64,000 bases of DNA, from the NCBI RefSeq assembly GCF_018614585.1, contig NZ_JAGGOI010000010.1, positions 81,441-145,440 on the forward strand. Direction: 5' to 3'. How positions within the stretch are numbered: the first letter of the stretch is position 1; every line of letters starts with the position of its first letter. The position numbers and the translations under genes are program-made. This DNA is from Streptomyces sp. ISL-1. GTDB lineage: Bacteria; Actinomycetota; Actinomycetes; Streptomycetales; Streptomycetaceae. Below, piece after piece: positions 41,105-49,112 of the stretch. Under the pieces are notes generated by a model. The model was not told the DNA's origin. It searched no databases and worked only from the letters and a program-made list of their open reading frames with translations.

Positions 41105-43465
41105 TCAGTCCCGCAACAGGTCCGGCACACCCTTCGCGTCCGGTTCGTCACGCCGGTCCGAGACCACCGTCAGCTGCTGGGTCGCCCGGGTCAGCGCCAC
41201 GTACAGCACCCGCAGCCCGGCAGGGGACTCGTCCGCGATCTCCGCGGGCGAGACGACGACCGTCGCGTCGTACTCCAGACCCTTCGCCTCGAGCGAACCG
41301 AGCGCGACCACACGTTCGCCGAGCCCGGCCAGCCAACGCGCCGCCTGCTCGCGCCGGTTCATCGCGACGACCACGCCGACCGTGCCGTCGACCCGGTCCA
41401 GCAGGCGCTGGGCCTCGGCTCGTACGGTCTGGGCCGGATTCCCGTCACGTACGACCGCGAAGCGCGGCTGCACGCCCGTGGAGCGGACCGCGGACGGGGA
41501 CTGCATACCGGGCATGGCCAGCGCCAGCACCTTGGCCGCGAGCTCGGCGATCTCGGCCGGGTTGCGGTAGTTGACCGTGAGCTGGAAACGGCGGCGCGGG
41601 CGGGAGCCGAGCGCCTCGTCACGGGCCTCGGCAGCCTCGTCCGGGGACGACCAGGACGACTGCGCCGGGTCGCCGACGACCGTCCAGGTCGCGTGCCGGC
41701 CGCGGCGGCCGACCATCCGCCACTGCATGGGGGTCAGGTCCTGCGCCTCGTCGACGATCACATGCGCGTACTCGGTACGTTCCTGAGCCAGCCGCTCGGC
41801 CCGTTCGCGCTGGGTCTCCTCGCGCTGCGGCATCAGCTCCTCCAGACCGGTGAGCTGGTCCAGCGGATCGAGTTCGCGTCTGCGCCTGGGGCGGGCGAGG
41901 GTGCCCAGCAGCGTCTGCAGCTCGTCGAGGAGCGCCACGTCGTGCACGGACAGCGCCTCGCGGCGCAGGGAGCGGGCGAGGCGGCGTACCTCGCCGGGGT
42001 TGAGGACCCGGCGCGCCCAGCGGCCGAGCAGCCTCTCGTCGGCCATCGCGGTGAGCACCCGGCGCGGGGTGAGCTCGGGCCACCAGGCGTCCAGGAAGCC
42101 GATGAAGGCGTCCTCGGCGGTCACGTCCTCGTCGAAGGAGGACCGCAGCTCGGCTGCGAGCTCGTGGTCCGTGTGACGGGTCGCGGCGCCCGACTTGGCG
42201 TACAGGGCGTCGAGCAGCAGCCTGCGGGCACGCGGGCGCAGCAGATTGACCGGGGCGGTGCCGCCGAGAACGTTGTGGCGGATGCGCTGGAGCTCTTCGG
42301 CCTCGAGCTCGATGCGGCGCCCGAAGGCGACGACGCGCAGCCGGTCGGGCGCTCTGGACGGGGCCTGGGGCTCCTCGCCGAAGGCGAGCTGCCCCGTCGG
42401 CTCCCCCGCGGGTCCCGACAGCTCCAGTGCGCCTCGCGCGGCATGGCGCAGCACCTTCAGCATCCGCGAGGAGCCCTTGACGCGGGCCACGGCAGGCTCG
42501 TCGTACGCCGTGGCCTCCACGCCGTCCACCAGATTGCCGACCGCGCGGATCGCGACCTGCCCCTCCTCGCCCAGCGAGGGCAGCACGCCTTCGGTGTACG
42601 CCACGAGCAGCGGGGTCGGCGAGACGATCAGGATGCCGCCCGCGTACCGCCGGCGGTCCTGGTAGAGCAGATACGCCGCCCGGTGCAGCGCCACCGCGGT
42701 CTTGCCGGTGCCGGGCCCGCCCTCCACATAGGTGACGGACGCGGCGGGGGCCCGGATCACCATGTCCTGCTCCGCCTGGATGGAGGCGACGATGTCCCGC
42801 ATGGTGTGGCTGCGGGCCTGCCCGAGGGCCGCCATCAGCGCGCCGTCCCCGATGACCGGGAGCTTGGCCCCGTCCAGCGCAGCGGTCAGCTCCGGACGCA
42901 TCAGGTCGTCCTCGACGCCGAGGACCTTGCGGCCCTTGGAGCGGATGACCCGGCGGCGTACCACCCGGCCCGGATCGACCGGGGTCGAGCGGTAGAAGGG
43001 CGCGGCCGCCGGGGCGCGCCAGTCGATGACCAGCGGCGCGTAGTCGGAGTCGAGGACTCCGATACGGCCGATGTGCAGGGTCTCCCCGATGTCGGCCGTG
43101 TTGTCCGGCCGTACGGCGTCGTCCGCGGGCTCGATCGAGGTGTACGCGCCGTCCGGGCCCTTCTTGCCGTCCTTGCCGTGGAGCAGGTCGATCCGGCCGA
43201 ACAGGAAGTCCTCGAACTCGTTGTTCAGCCGGTTGAGGTGCACGCCCGCGCGGAAGACCTGGGCGTCCCGCTCGGCGAGCGCGCCGGGCGTGCCGACCTG
43301 CCCGCGTTTGGCGGCGTCGTGCATGAGGAATTCCGCCTCGTGGATCTTCTCCTCGAGGCGGCGGTACACCTGATTGAGATGTTCCTGCTCGATACCGATC
43401 TCTCGGTTTCGTACGGAATCGACACCGCGATCAGCGGTTTCGACAGCGGCATCCTGCGCGGCCAC
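41105..43465 (-). CDS. helD: HelD-class RNA polymerase-associated helicase-like ATPase
   Basis: 786 aa from GTG 43465 with an AGGGGG ribosome-binding site. The N-terminal coiled coil (residues about 20-75, EIGIEQEHLNQVYRRLEEKI) and the following domain precede a UvrD/Rep-like ATPase: Walker A VEGGPGTGKTAVALHRAAYL, Walker B HVIVDEAQDLTPMQW, motif III TVVGDPAQSSW, motif V LEAKGLEYDATVVV and motif VI LYVALTRATQQL. HelD proteins insert arms into the RNA polymerase channels, release stalled polymerase and recycle it; the related HelR confers rifamycin tolerance in S. venezuelae. Length and layout fit actinobacterial class II HelD. It lies beside sigU-rsuA on the same strand but is separated from it by 61 bp. 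Confidence 0.9.
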   Translation of the reverse strand: MAAQDAAVETADRGVDSVRNREIGIEQEHLNQVYRRLEEKIHEAEFLMHDAAKRGQVGTPGALAERDAQVFRAGVHLNRLNNEFEDFLFGRIDLLHGKDGKKGPDGAYTSIEPADDAVRPDNTADIGETLHIGRIGVLDSDYAPLVIDWRAPAAAPFYRSTPVDPGRVVRRRVIRSKGRKVLGVEDDLMRPELTAALDGAKLPVIGDGALMAALGQARSHTMRDIVASIQAEQDMVIRAPAASVTYVEGGPGTGKTAVALHRAAYLLYQDRRRYAGGILIVSPTPLLVAYTEGVLPSLGEEGQVAIRAVGNLVDGVEATAYDEPAVARVKGSSRMLKVLRHAARGALELSGPAGEPTGQLAFGEEPQAPSRAPDRLRVVAFGRRIELEAEELQRIRHNVLGGTAPVNLLRPRARRLLLDALYAKSGAATRHTDHELAAELRSSFDEDVTAEDAFIGFLDAWWPELTPRRVLTAMADERLLGRWARRVLNPGEVRRLARSLRREALSVHDVALLDELQTLLGTLARPRRRRELDPLDQLTGLEELMPQREETQRERAERLAQERTEYAHVIVDEAQDLTPMQWRMVGRRGRHATWTVVGDPAQSSWSSPDEAAEARDEALGSRPRRRFQLTVNYRNPAEIAELAAKVLALAMPGMQSPSAVRSTGVQPRFAVVRDGNPAQTVRAEAQRLLDRVDGTVGVVVAMNRREQAARWLAGLGERVVALGSLEAKGLEYDATVVVSPAEIADESPAGLRVLYVALTRATQQLTVVSDRRDEPDAKGVPDLLRD

Positions 43466-43526
43466 CGAGGCCCCCTTCTGACGTGCACTGGGCAGCCGTC
43501 AACCGTACGCGAAGGGGGCGAATATG

Positions 43527-44351
43527 TCAGGCTTCGACCTCCACCAGTCGCTTGCCGTCGAAGGTGCGGACCTCGAAGTGGTCGATGTCGTTCCGGTCCA
43601 TCGCCGCTCCGCCGTGGACGTAGAGCGGGTTCTTGGACGCCTCGGTCGGGCCGTCCACGATGCCGTAACCCCACTTCGGGACGGCCCAGGAGGTCACAAC
43701 CTCTTCCTCGCCGCTCTTGGAGACTGCGATCAGATTGCACTTGAGCGGGCCCTTGACGTTCTTCAGCTCGAGAACGGTGTGGGTGCCCCAGCCCTTCTCC
43801 TCCAGGCCGACGGTCGCGCTGACCTTGGTGGTCGCGTCCGTGGCCCGAACCTTTTCGTCCATGTGGTTGAAGAAGGCGTCCTCGGCGGGACTGGTGGGGT
43901 GCGGCTCGGTGAGCGCCTGATTGTTGCCGGTGTCGTCCGCCGTGACCACGACCGCGACGGCGGGACCGCCGATGATCAGGGCCGCGGCGGCAGCGACCAG
44001 ATACATGCCGCGCCGGCGCTTTGCCGCGCGCTTGGCCGCGACCTCGTCGAGCAGTCCGCCGAGCAGCTGCGGGCTGGGCGCGGTGGGCACCACAGGGACC
44101 GGCCGCGGCGGCGGGAAGTCGGAGTACCGCATGCCGGGCAGGTTCACCACATTCGGCTGTTGCACCGGCGCCGGGGCCTCCGCCAGCATGGCCAGCATCG
44201 GCTCCATCCCGGAGAACTCCTCGAGGTGGGCGGCGCAGACGTCGCAGCCCGCCAGGTGCGCCTCGAAGGCGGAGGCGTCTCGTTCGTCCAGAATGCCGAG
44301 CACATACGCGCCGACGGCATCGTGTACGGATTCCTGTTCATGCATGGTCAT
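43527..44351 (-). CDS. rsuA: Zinc-binding anti-sigma factor RsuA
   Basis: 274 aa. The cytoplasmic N-terminus is a ZAS-type anti-sigma domain with FEAHLAGCDVCAAHLEEF (H-x3-C-x2-C). A Pro-rich linker leads to one transmembrane helix at about residues 117-138 (MYLVAAAAALIIGGPAVAVV). The extracytoplasmic domain of about 135 residues ends GKRLVEVEA and may sense the envelope. Its start overlaps the sigU stop (ATGA), so the two are translationally coupled. It is expected to sequester SigU at the membrane until released, probably by proteolysis. Confidence 0.93.
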   Translation of the reverse strand: MTMHEQESVHDAVGAYVLGILDERDASAFEAHLAGCDVCAAHLEEFSGMEPMLAMLAEAPAPVQQPNVVNLPGMRYSDFPPPRPVPVVPTAPSPQLLGGLLDEVAAKRAAKRRRGMYLVAAAAALIIGGPAVAVVVTADDTGNNQALTEPHPTSPAEDAFFNHMDEKVRATDATTKVSATVGLEEKGWGTHTVLELKNVKGPLKCNLIAVSKSGEEEVVTSWAVPKWGYGIVDGPTEASKNPLYVHGGAAMDRNDIDHFEVRTFDGKRLVEVEA

Positions 44352-44935
44352 GCCGTGACCCCCCTCTCCTCCAGAGCGAGCTTCATGGAACGGAGTGCGT
44401 AGAACACCCGGGACCGCACCGTCCCACTGGGTATGCCGAGCGTCTCGGCCGCCTCATTGACCGTGCGCCCCTTGAAATACGTCTCGACAAGGACTTCCCG
44501 GTGGGCGGGCGTCAAATCATCGAGCGCATCTGAGAGCGTCATCAGCCACAACGCCTTGTCGATCTCGTCCTCCGCGGGCATGACCTCCAGCGGCGACGGA
44601 TCGACCTCCTGCGGCCGGGCCTGCCGGCTGCGGTGACCGTCGATGACGATGCGACGTGCGACCGTCACCAGCCAGGGTCGGACAGAGCCGGTGGCTCGGT
44701 TGAGCTGACCGGCGTTCTTCCAGGCACGGATGAGCGTCTCCTGCACCACGTCCTCGGCTCGCTGGCGATCGCCGGCGACGAGGCGGAGTACATAAGCAAG
44801 CAAAGGTCCCGCATGTTCGCGATACAGCGCGCGCATCAGTTCCTCGTCAGGTGCTGAGGAGTCGTTGCGTGGCTTCTCGCTGCGATGGCGGGCCCTTTGC
44901 GGTCGGTCATCGGCCACGGCGGCATCCTTGCGCAC
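44348..44935 (-). CDS. sigU: ECF sigma factor SigU
   Basis: 195 aa from GTG 44935, with AGGAGG six nt upstream. Region 2 reads HAGPLLAYVLRLVAGDRQRA, then EDVVQETLIRAWKNAGQL and VRPWLVTVARRIVIDGHRSR. Region 4 reads LDDLTPAHREVLVETYFKGR followed by TVNEAAETLGIPSGTVRSRV. Two-domain ECF sigma factors of this type are released from a membrane anti-sigma factor to transcribe envelope or development genes. In S. coelicolor unrestrained SigU blocks aerial development. The symbol is based on sequence and on the helD/rsuA context matching SCO2952-SCO2954 as I recall. Confidence 0.92.
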   Translation of the reverse strand: MRKDAAVADDRPQRARHRSEKPRNDSSAPDEELMRALYREHAGPLLAYVLRLVAGDRQRAEDVVQETLIRAWKNAGQLNRATGSVRPWLVTVARRIVIDGHRSRQARPQEVDPSPLEVMPAEDEIDKALWLMTLSDALDDLTPAHREVLVETYFKGRTVNEAAETLGIPSGTVRSRVFYALRSMKLALEERGVTA

Positions 44936-45013
44936 CTGAACCTCCTGGTCGAGACCCTGATCTTGGCTGACTGCTTCTCCCCCATCACTACGGGGGTCGC
45001 GATCAGATCACTC

Positions 45014-45035
45014 AACGTCCCGCCAAAAAAGTTTC
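45014..45035 (-). promoter_or_regulatory. Candidate ECF-type promoter of sigU
   Basis: Reading the minus strand upstream of sigU gives GAAAC (45035-45031), 13 nt, then CGTT (45017-45014), about 80-100 nt before the GTG start. GAAC/GAAAC -35 and CGTC/CGTT -10 elements are typical of ECF promoters, although the usual spacer is slightly longer. It could be autoregulatory. Confidence 0.4.
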
Positions 45036-45066
45036 AAGATCTTTTGCGAAGTACCCGGGCCCCGCC

Positions 45067-45675
45067 TCAGGCCCTCGCCACGGCAGCCCTGCGCCGGTGT
45101 CTGGCGACCCGTTCGCGGTTCCCGCACACCTCGCTGGAGCACCAGCGCCGCCGCCGTCCGCGGGAGGTGTCCAGATAGACGCGGCGGCAGTTGTCACCCT
45201 CGCACTGCCGCAGCCTCGCCCTGGCCACCGGGTCGGTCAGCAGATCCACCGCGTCGCGTGCGACGGCCGCGAGCAGTTCCCCGCACTCGGGCGCGGCGCT
45301 CAGTGCCCGTACGAGCGAGCCCTGCGCGTCGCGTACGGCCCGGATGCCGGGCGGCGCTCCCGCGGCGAGGGCGTTGATCCGCTCCAGCGCGGACTCGGCG
45401 CCGCAGCCGTCGATCTGAGCCCGTACCAACTGGCCCACATGGTCCCGAAGTTCGACGAAGCGCCCCACCCACTGGCCCTCGACGGGCGCGAGCACGGTGC
45501 CCGCGGGCACCAGAGCGGCGCCGACCAGCCACCGGCCGAGCTGCCCCGGCCCGTCCAGCGGCTCGGGCCCGCCGGTGGCCGCCTCCGCGGTCGCCACCAG
45601 ATCGAGGCAGAGCCGCCCGGAGTCGAACCTCCAGTCGTACGCGGCCGCAGCCGTCGCGCCTACCGCCATGCGCAT
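45067..45675 (-). CDS. CGNR zinc-finger transcriptional regulator
   Basis: 202 aa from ATG 45675 (MRMAVGATAAAAYDWRFDSG) with AAGGCGG upstream. An N-terminal ABATE (putative stress-response) domain spans residues 10-140. The C-terminal CGNR zinc finger reads CEGDNCRRVYLDTSRGRRRR then WCSSEVCGNRERVARHRRR, with four cysteines. Proteins with this layout are thought to be stress-responsive transcriptional regulators. Sequence upstream of the chosen start would add a DPADPADPAE repeat and is unlikely to be translated. It is convergent with nothing and 120 bp downstream of the GNAT gene on the same strand. Confidence 0.88.
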   Translation of the reverse strand: MRMAVGATAAAAYDWRFDSGRLCLDLVATAEAATGGPEPLDGPGQLGRWLVGAALVPAGTVLAPVEGQWVGRFVELRDHVGQLVRAQIDGCGAESALERINALAAGAPPGIRAVRDAQGSLVRALSAAPECGELLAAVARDAVDLLTDPVARARLRQCEGDNCRRVYLDTSRGRRRRWCSSEVCGNRERVARHRRRAAVARA

Positions 45676-45795
45676 GTCACCGCCTTGGGTCTCTGCCGGG
45701 TCTGCTGGGTCTGCCGGGTCTAGCCACCAGAGTGCCCCTCCGGGCGTGCGGCCGGAACCCCTCCTCACGTCGCAGGGGTGAACTTCCGCCACTCG

Positions 45796-46332
45796 TCAGG
45801 GCGTCGGCGGGTCGTCGTGCAGGATCCGCTGGAAGAGGCGGTGGTCGCGCCAGGCGCCGTCGATGTGCAGATAGCGCGACGCCATGCCGATCAGCTCGAA
45901 GGAGCACTTGATGAGGACGCGCTGGGAGGCGGCGTTGGCGATGAGGGCGCCCGCCTGAACGCGGTGCAGACCCAAGTCCTCGCGGGCGGCCCGGCATACC
46001 TCCTCGACGGCGCGCGTGGCGAGCCCGCGACCGGTGTACGCCTCGTCGATCCAGTAGCCGAGATTCGCGCTCCGGAACGGTCCGAGGGCGATACCGGAGA
46101 GGGTGAACTCGCCGATGACGCGCGAGCCTTCGGTGAAATGCCAGCGCCTGGTGAGCGGATGGGGGGCCAGGCGGGCGGCCTGCCCCTCGGGGGTGAAGAA
46201 CGCGGCGGGGCGGTCGGGTTCCCAGGGACGCATATGGTCGCGATTGCGGACCAGCGCTCGCGCGACCTCCACGGCGAGGCGGGCGGCGGCGTCCGGTCCG
46301 TCGGGCTCCAGACGTACGGGATCAGCGCTCAT
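45796..46332 (-). CDS. GNAT family N-acetyltransferase (RimJ/RimL type)
   Basis: 178 aa. The fold's key acetyl-CoA segment is IDEAYTGRGLATRAVEEVCR (Q/RxxGxG/A type, here YTGRGLA), preceded by RSANLGYW and followed by LGLHRVQAGALIANAASQRV and SFELIGMASRYL, typical of ribosomal-protein alanine acetyltransferase-like enzymes. Substrate could be a protein N-terminus or a small molecule; it cannot be decided from sequence. Confidence 0.9.
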   Translation of the reverse strand: MSADPVRLEPDGPDAAARLAVEVARALVRNRDHMRPWEPDRPAAFFTPEGQAARLAPHPLTRRWHFTEGSRVIGEFTLSGIALGPFRSANLGYWIDEAYTGRGLATRAVEEVCRAAREDLGLHRVQAGALIANAASQRVLIKCSFELIGMASRYLHIDGAWRDHRLFQRILHDDPPTP

Positions 46333-46386
46333 CCTGCGTACCGTAGACGCCTGAAACCCTGAACTCTGAAAGACGGAGGGTGTCGG

Positions 46387-46440
46387 AACGTGGTGGCCCG
46401 GTGCCGGTCACGGTCGCGCACTCGGTGGCGGGCCACCGTT
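46387..46440 (-). terminator. Probable terminator of nnaR
   Basis: The arms ggtggcccg (46392-46400) and cgggccacc (46429-46437) pair perfectly, extended by aac/gtt after a bulge. The inner loop is 28 nt. It begins 9 nt beyond the nnaR stop codon. Confidence 0.55.
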
Positions 46441-46448
46441 CTCGTACG

Positions 46449-47591
46449 TCACACGTCCGAGTACTTGGTGTCGGCGGCCGGGTCCAGCGCCAGCCGGTAA
46501 CCCCGCTTGACGACCGTCTGGATCAGCTTGGGCGCGCCCAGTGCCGTGCGCAGCCGGGCCATCGCCGTCTCGACGGCGTGCTCGTCGCTGCCCGCGCCCG
46601 GCAGCGTCCGCAGCAGGTCGGAGCGGGAGACGACCCAGCCGGGACGCCGGGACAGCGCGCGCATCAGGGCCATTCCGGCGGGCGGCACGGGCCGCAGGTC
46701 GTCGTCGACCAGGACCGCGTGACCGCGGATCTCGACGCGGCGGCCGGCGACCGGGAGCGTACGGGCCCGGGAGGGCAGTTCGAGGCCGATGAGCTGCACC
46801 AGCGGGCCCAGCCGGAAGCGCTCCGGCTGCACCGTGGAGATGCCAAGGGCCTGCAGCGGCAGCGCGGTGACCGGCCCCACGCAGGCGGCCAGCACATCGT
46901 GGTCGAGAGCGTGCAGCAACTCGGGGAGGAGTCCGCGGGTCTCGGCGCGGGAGAGCAGCGAGGCGGCGGCCGGGGCGCTGGTGAAGGTGACGGCGTCCAG
47001 GGCGCGCGCGACGGCCGCGTCGAGCATGCGGTCGAGCGGCGCGAGGTCCTGCGGCGGCATCCACCGGTAGACGGGTACGACGACGACATCGGCGCCCCCG
47101 GCCCGTAGCGACTCGACGAAACCGGGCAGCGGCTCGCCGTGCAGCTGGAGCGCGATACGGCGGCCGGCGACGCCCTCGGTGAGCAGCCGGTCGAGCACCT
47201 CGGCCATGGATTCGGACGCCGGGGACCACTCCTCGGTCAGCCCGGCGGCGCGGATCGCGCCCTTTACCTTCGGCCCGCGGGCCAGCAGTTCCACTCCGCG
47301 CAGCCGGGCCAGCAGCTCCTCGCCGTACCCCCAGCCGTCCGCCGCCTCCACCCAGCCGCGGAAGCCGATCGCGGTGGTGGCGACCACCACATCGGGCGCG
47401 TTGTCGATCAACTCCTTGGTGGCGGCGAGGAGTTCGCTGTCGTCGGCGAGCGGGACGATACGCAGGGCGGGGGCGTGGACGACGGCGGCGCCGCGTCGGC
47501 AGAGCAGCGCGCCGAGCTCGTCGGCGCGCCGGGCCGCGGTGACGCCGACGGTGAATCCGGCGAGCGGCCCTGGCAGCTGTTGGTCGTGCAT
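46449..47591 (-). CDS. nnaR: NnaR: HemD-like domain fused to OmpR-type DNA-binding domain
   Basis: 380 aa from ATG 47591 (MHDQQLPGPLAGFTVGV). Residues 1-265 resemble uroporphyrinogen-III synthase (HemD), with LRGVELLARGPKVKGAIRAA and AVTFTSAPAAASLLSRAETR. Residues about 280-370 are an OmpR/PhoB winged helix (LVDDDLRPVPPAGMALMRAL; DEHAVETAMARLRTALGAPK; LIQTVVKRGYRLAL). In S. coelicolor NnaR is an actinobacterial regulator of nitrate/nitrite assimilation that cooperates with GlnR. The neighbouring narK supports that role. A true HemD enzyme role is less likely because hem genes are absent here. Confidence 0.92.
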   Translation of the reverse strand: MHDQQLPGPLAGFTVGVTAARRADELGALLCRRGAAVVHAPALRIVPLADDSELLAATKELIDNAPDVVVATTAIGFRGWVEAADGWGYGEELLARLRGVELLARGPKVKGAIRAAGLTEEWSPASESMAEVLDRLLTEGVAGRRIALQLHGEPLPGFVESLRAGGADVVVVPVYRWMPPQDLAPLDRMLDAAVARALDAVTFTSAPAAASLLSRAETRGLLPELLHALDHDVLAACVGPVTALPLQALGISTVQPERFRLGPLVQLIGLELPSRARTLPVAGRRVEIRGHAVLVDDDLRPVPPAGMALMRALSRRPGWVVSRSDLLRTLPGAGSDEHAVETAMARLRTALGAPKLIQTVVKRGYRLALDPAADTKYSDV

Positions 47592-47620
47592 GGCTGTCGT
47601 CCCCACGTATGCGGATGGGA

Positions 47621-47658
47621 GAACCGAGCCTGCCAAGGAGGCATGACAGGCGCGGTTC
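47621..47658 (-). terminator. Hairpin between narK and nnaR
   Basis: gaaccgagcctg (47621-47632) pairs with caggcgcggttc (47647-47658) with one mismatch and a 14-nt loop. It sits in the 85-bp gap between the two co-directional genes. It could attenuate read-through from narK into nnaR or mark a separate nnaR promoter downstream. Confidence 0.5.
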
Positions 47659-47676
47659 GCCTGGATTTCGCCGGTG

Positions 47677-49017
47677 TTACACCTCTGCGTAGCTGAGCTG
47701 CGGCTTCGCTTCCGCGACCGGCGTTGCCGTGGTGGCGGGCCGGCGAAGGTATACCGCCCAAGTGACCGTGAAACAGGCCGCGTAGAAGGCGAGGAAGGCG
47801 ACGAAGGCGGAGGTGCCGGTGCCCGCGGTCAGGAAGGACTGGCGGAATGCGAGGTTGATGCCGAGCCCGCCGAGCGCGCCCACCGCGCCGATCAACCCCA
47901 TGGAGGCGCCGGACAGCCGCCGCCCGTACGCGGCCGCCGCCTCGCCGGTCATGCCCTTCGCGACCGCCTTCGCCTGGAAGATGCCCGGGATCATCTTGTA
48001 CGTGGAGCCGTTGCCGACCCCGGTCAGCACGAAGAGCGCGATGAACGCGGTGGTGAAGAGCGCCAGCGACTGCTGGACCGATGCCAGTACGACGACCCCG
48101 GTGGCCGCCCCCATGCCGAGGAAGTTCCACAGGGTGATGCGCGCGCCGCCGTAGCGGTCGGCGAGCCGCCCGCCGACCGGCCGGATCAGCGAGCCGAGCA
48201 GCGGTCCGATGAAGGTGATGGACGCGGCCTGCAGCGGCGTACGCCCGAACTGCGTCTGGAGGACCAGACCGAAGGCGAAGCTGTAGCCGATGAACGACCC
48301 GAAGGTGCCGATGTAGAGGAAGGACATGATCCAGGTGTGCGGATCGCGCACGGCGTCCTTCGACGCCCCGGTGTCGTTCTTGACCGGGGCCAGGTTGTCC
48401 ATGAAGAGCGCGGCGCAGATCGCGGAGACGGCGATCAAGGGGAGGTAAATCCCGAGCAGCACGCGCGGTCCGCCGGCCGCGCCGATGACCGCGAGCCCGG
48501 CCAGCTGCACCACGGGAACCCCGATGTTGCCGCCGCCCGCGTTCATTCCGAGCGCCCAGCCCTTCTTCCGCAGCGGGAAGAAGGAGTTGATGTTGGTCAT
48601 CGACGAGGCGAAGTTCCCGCCGCCCACGCCGGTGAGCATCGCGACCAGCATGAAGGTGGTGTACGAGGTCCCGGGCTCCATTACCAGGAAGGCGGCGGCC
48701 GTCGGCAGGAGCAGCATCGACGCCGCGACGATCGTCCAGTTGCGGCCGCCGAACCGGGCGACGGCGAAGGTGTACGGGACCCGGATGAAGGCGCCGACCA
48801 GCGTCGCCATGGCCACCAGGAAGAACTTCCCGGCCGGGTCGATGCCGTACTCCGGTCCCATGAACAGGACCAGGACGGACCACAGGGTCCAGATGGAGAA
48901 CCCGATGTGCTCGGAGAGGATGGAGAAGCCCAGATTGCGCCGGGCGATCCGCTGCCCCCGCGCCTCCCAGAAAGCCTCGTCCTCAGGGTCCCAATGTTCG
49001 ATCCACCGGCCAGCCAT
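47677..49017 (-). CDS. narK: Nitrate/nitrite transporter NarK
   Basis: 446 aa from ATG 49017 (MAGRWIEHWDPEDEAFW), the typical NarK start. About 12 transmembrane helices. The nitrate signature GVGGGNFASSMTNINSFFPL is followed by KKGWALGMNAGGGNIGVP, the second conserved nitrate-binding Gly-rich helix. It belongs to the NNP family in the MFS and imports nitrate or exports nitrite. The next gene on the strand is nnaR. The 95-bp upstream region carries a GlnR-like box. Confidence 0.95.
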   Translation of the reverse strand: MAGRWIEHWDPEDEAFWEARGQRIARRNLGFSILSEHIGFSIWTLWSVLVLFMGPEYGIDPAGKFFLVAMATLVGAFIRVPYTFAVARFGGRNWTIVAASMLLLPTAAAFLVMEPGTSYTTFMLVAMLTGVGGGNFASSMTNINSFFPLRKKGWALGMNAGGGNIGVPVVQLAGLAVIGAAGGPRVLLGIYLPLIAVSAICAALFMDNLAPVKNDTGASKDAVRDPHTWIMSFLYIGTFGSFIGYSFAFGLVLQTQFGRTPLQAASITFIGPLLGSLIRPVGGRLADRYGGARITLWNFLGMGAATGVVVLASVQQSLALFTTAFIALFVLTGVGNGSTYKMIPGIFQAKAVAKGMTGEAAAAYGRRLSGASMGLIGAVGALGGLGINLAFRQSFLTAGTGTSAFVAFLAFYAACFTVTWAVYLRRPATTATPVAEAKPQLSYAEV

Positions 49018-49089
49018 CACAAGCCTCCACAGGTTTCGGGTCGTGGGAGGGACGCTAGGAGCGGCGCGTTTCCGACCCGGTGGCCCGAG

Positions 49090-49105
49090 GTGACCGGTGC
49101 GAAAC
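49090..49105. promoter_or_regulatory. GlnR-type box upstream of narK
   Basis: gtgac-cggtgc-gaaac matches the GlnR half-box gTnAc-n6-GaAAc exactly. It is 73-88 bp upstream of the narK start, within the 95-bp gap to the LysR gene. A second box in the usual 22-bp register (ctcac at 49112) is only partial. GlnR controls nitrogen assimilation in Streptomyces and is known to act on nitrate genes with NnaR. Confidence 0.6.
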
Positions 49106-49112
49106 CTTGCTC

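Noticed and set aside
46449..47591. Uroporphyrinogen-III synthase (hemD) as the sole function
   Set aside because: A C-terminal OmpR-type DNA-binding domain and the narK neighbour point to the nitrate regulator NnaR; no heme genes are nearby.
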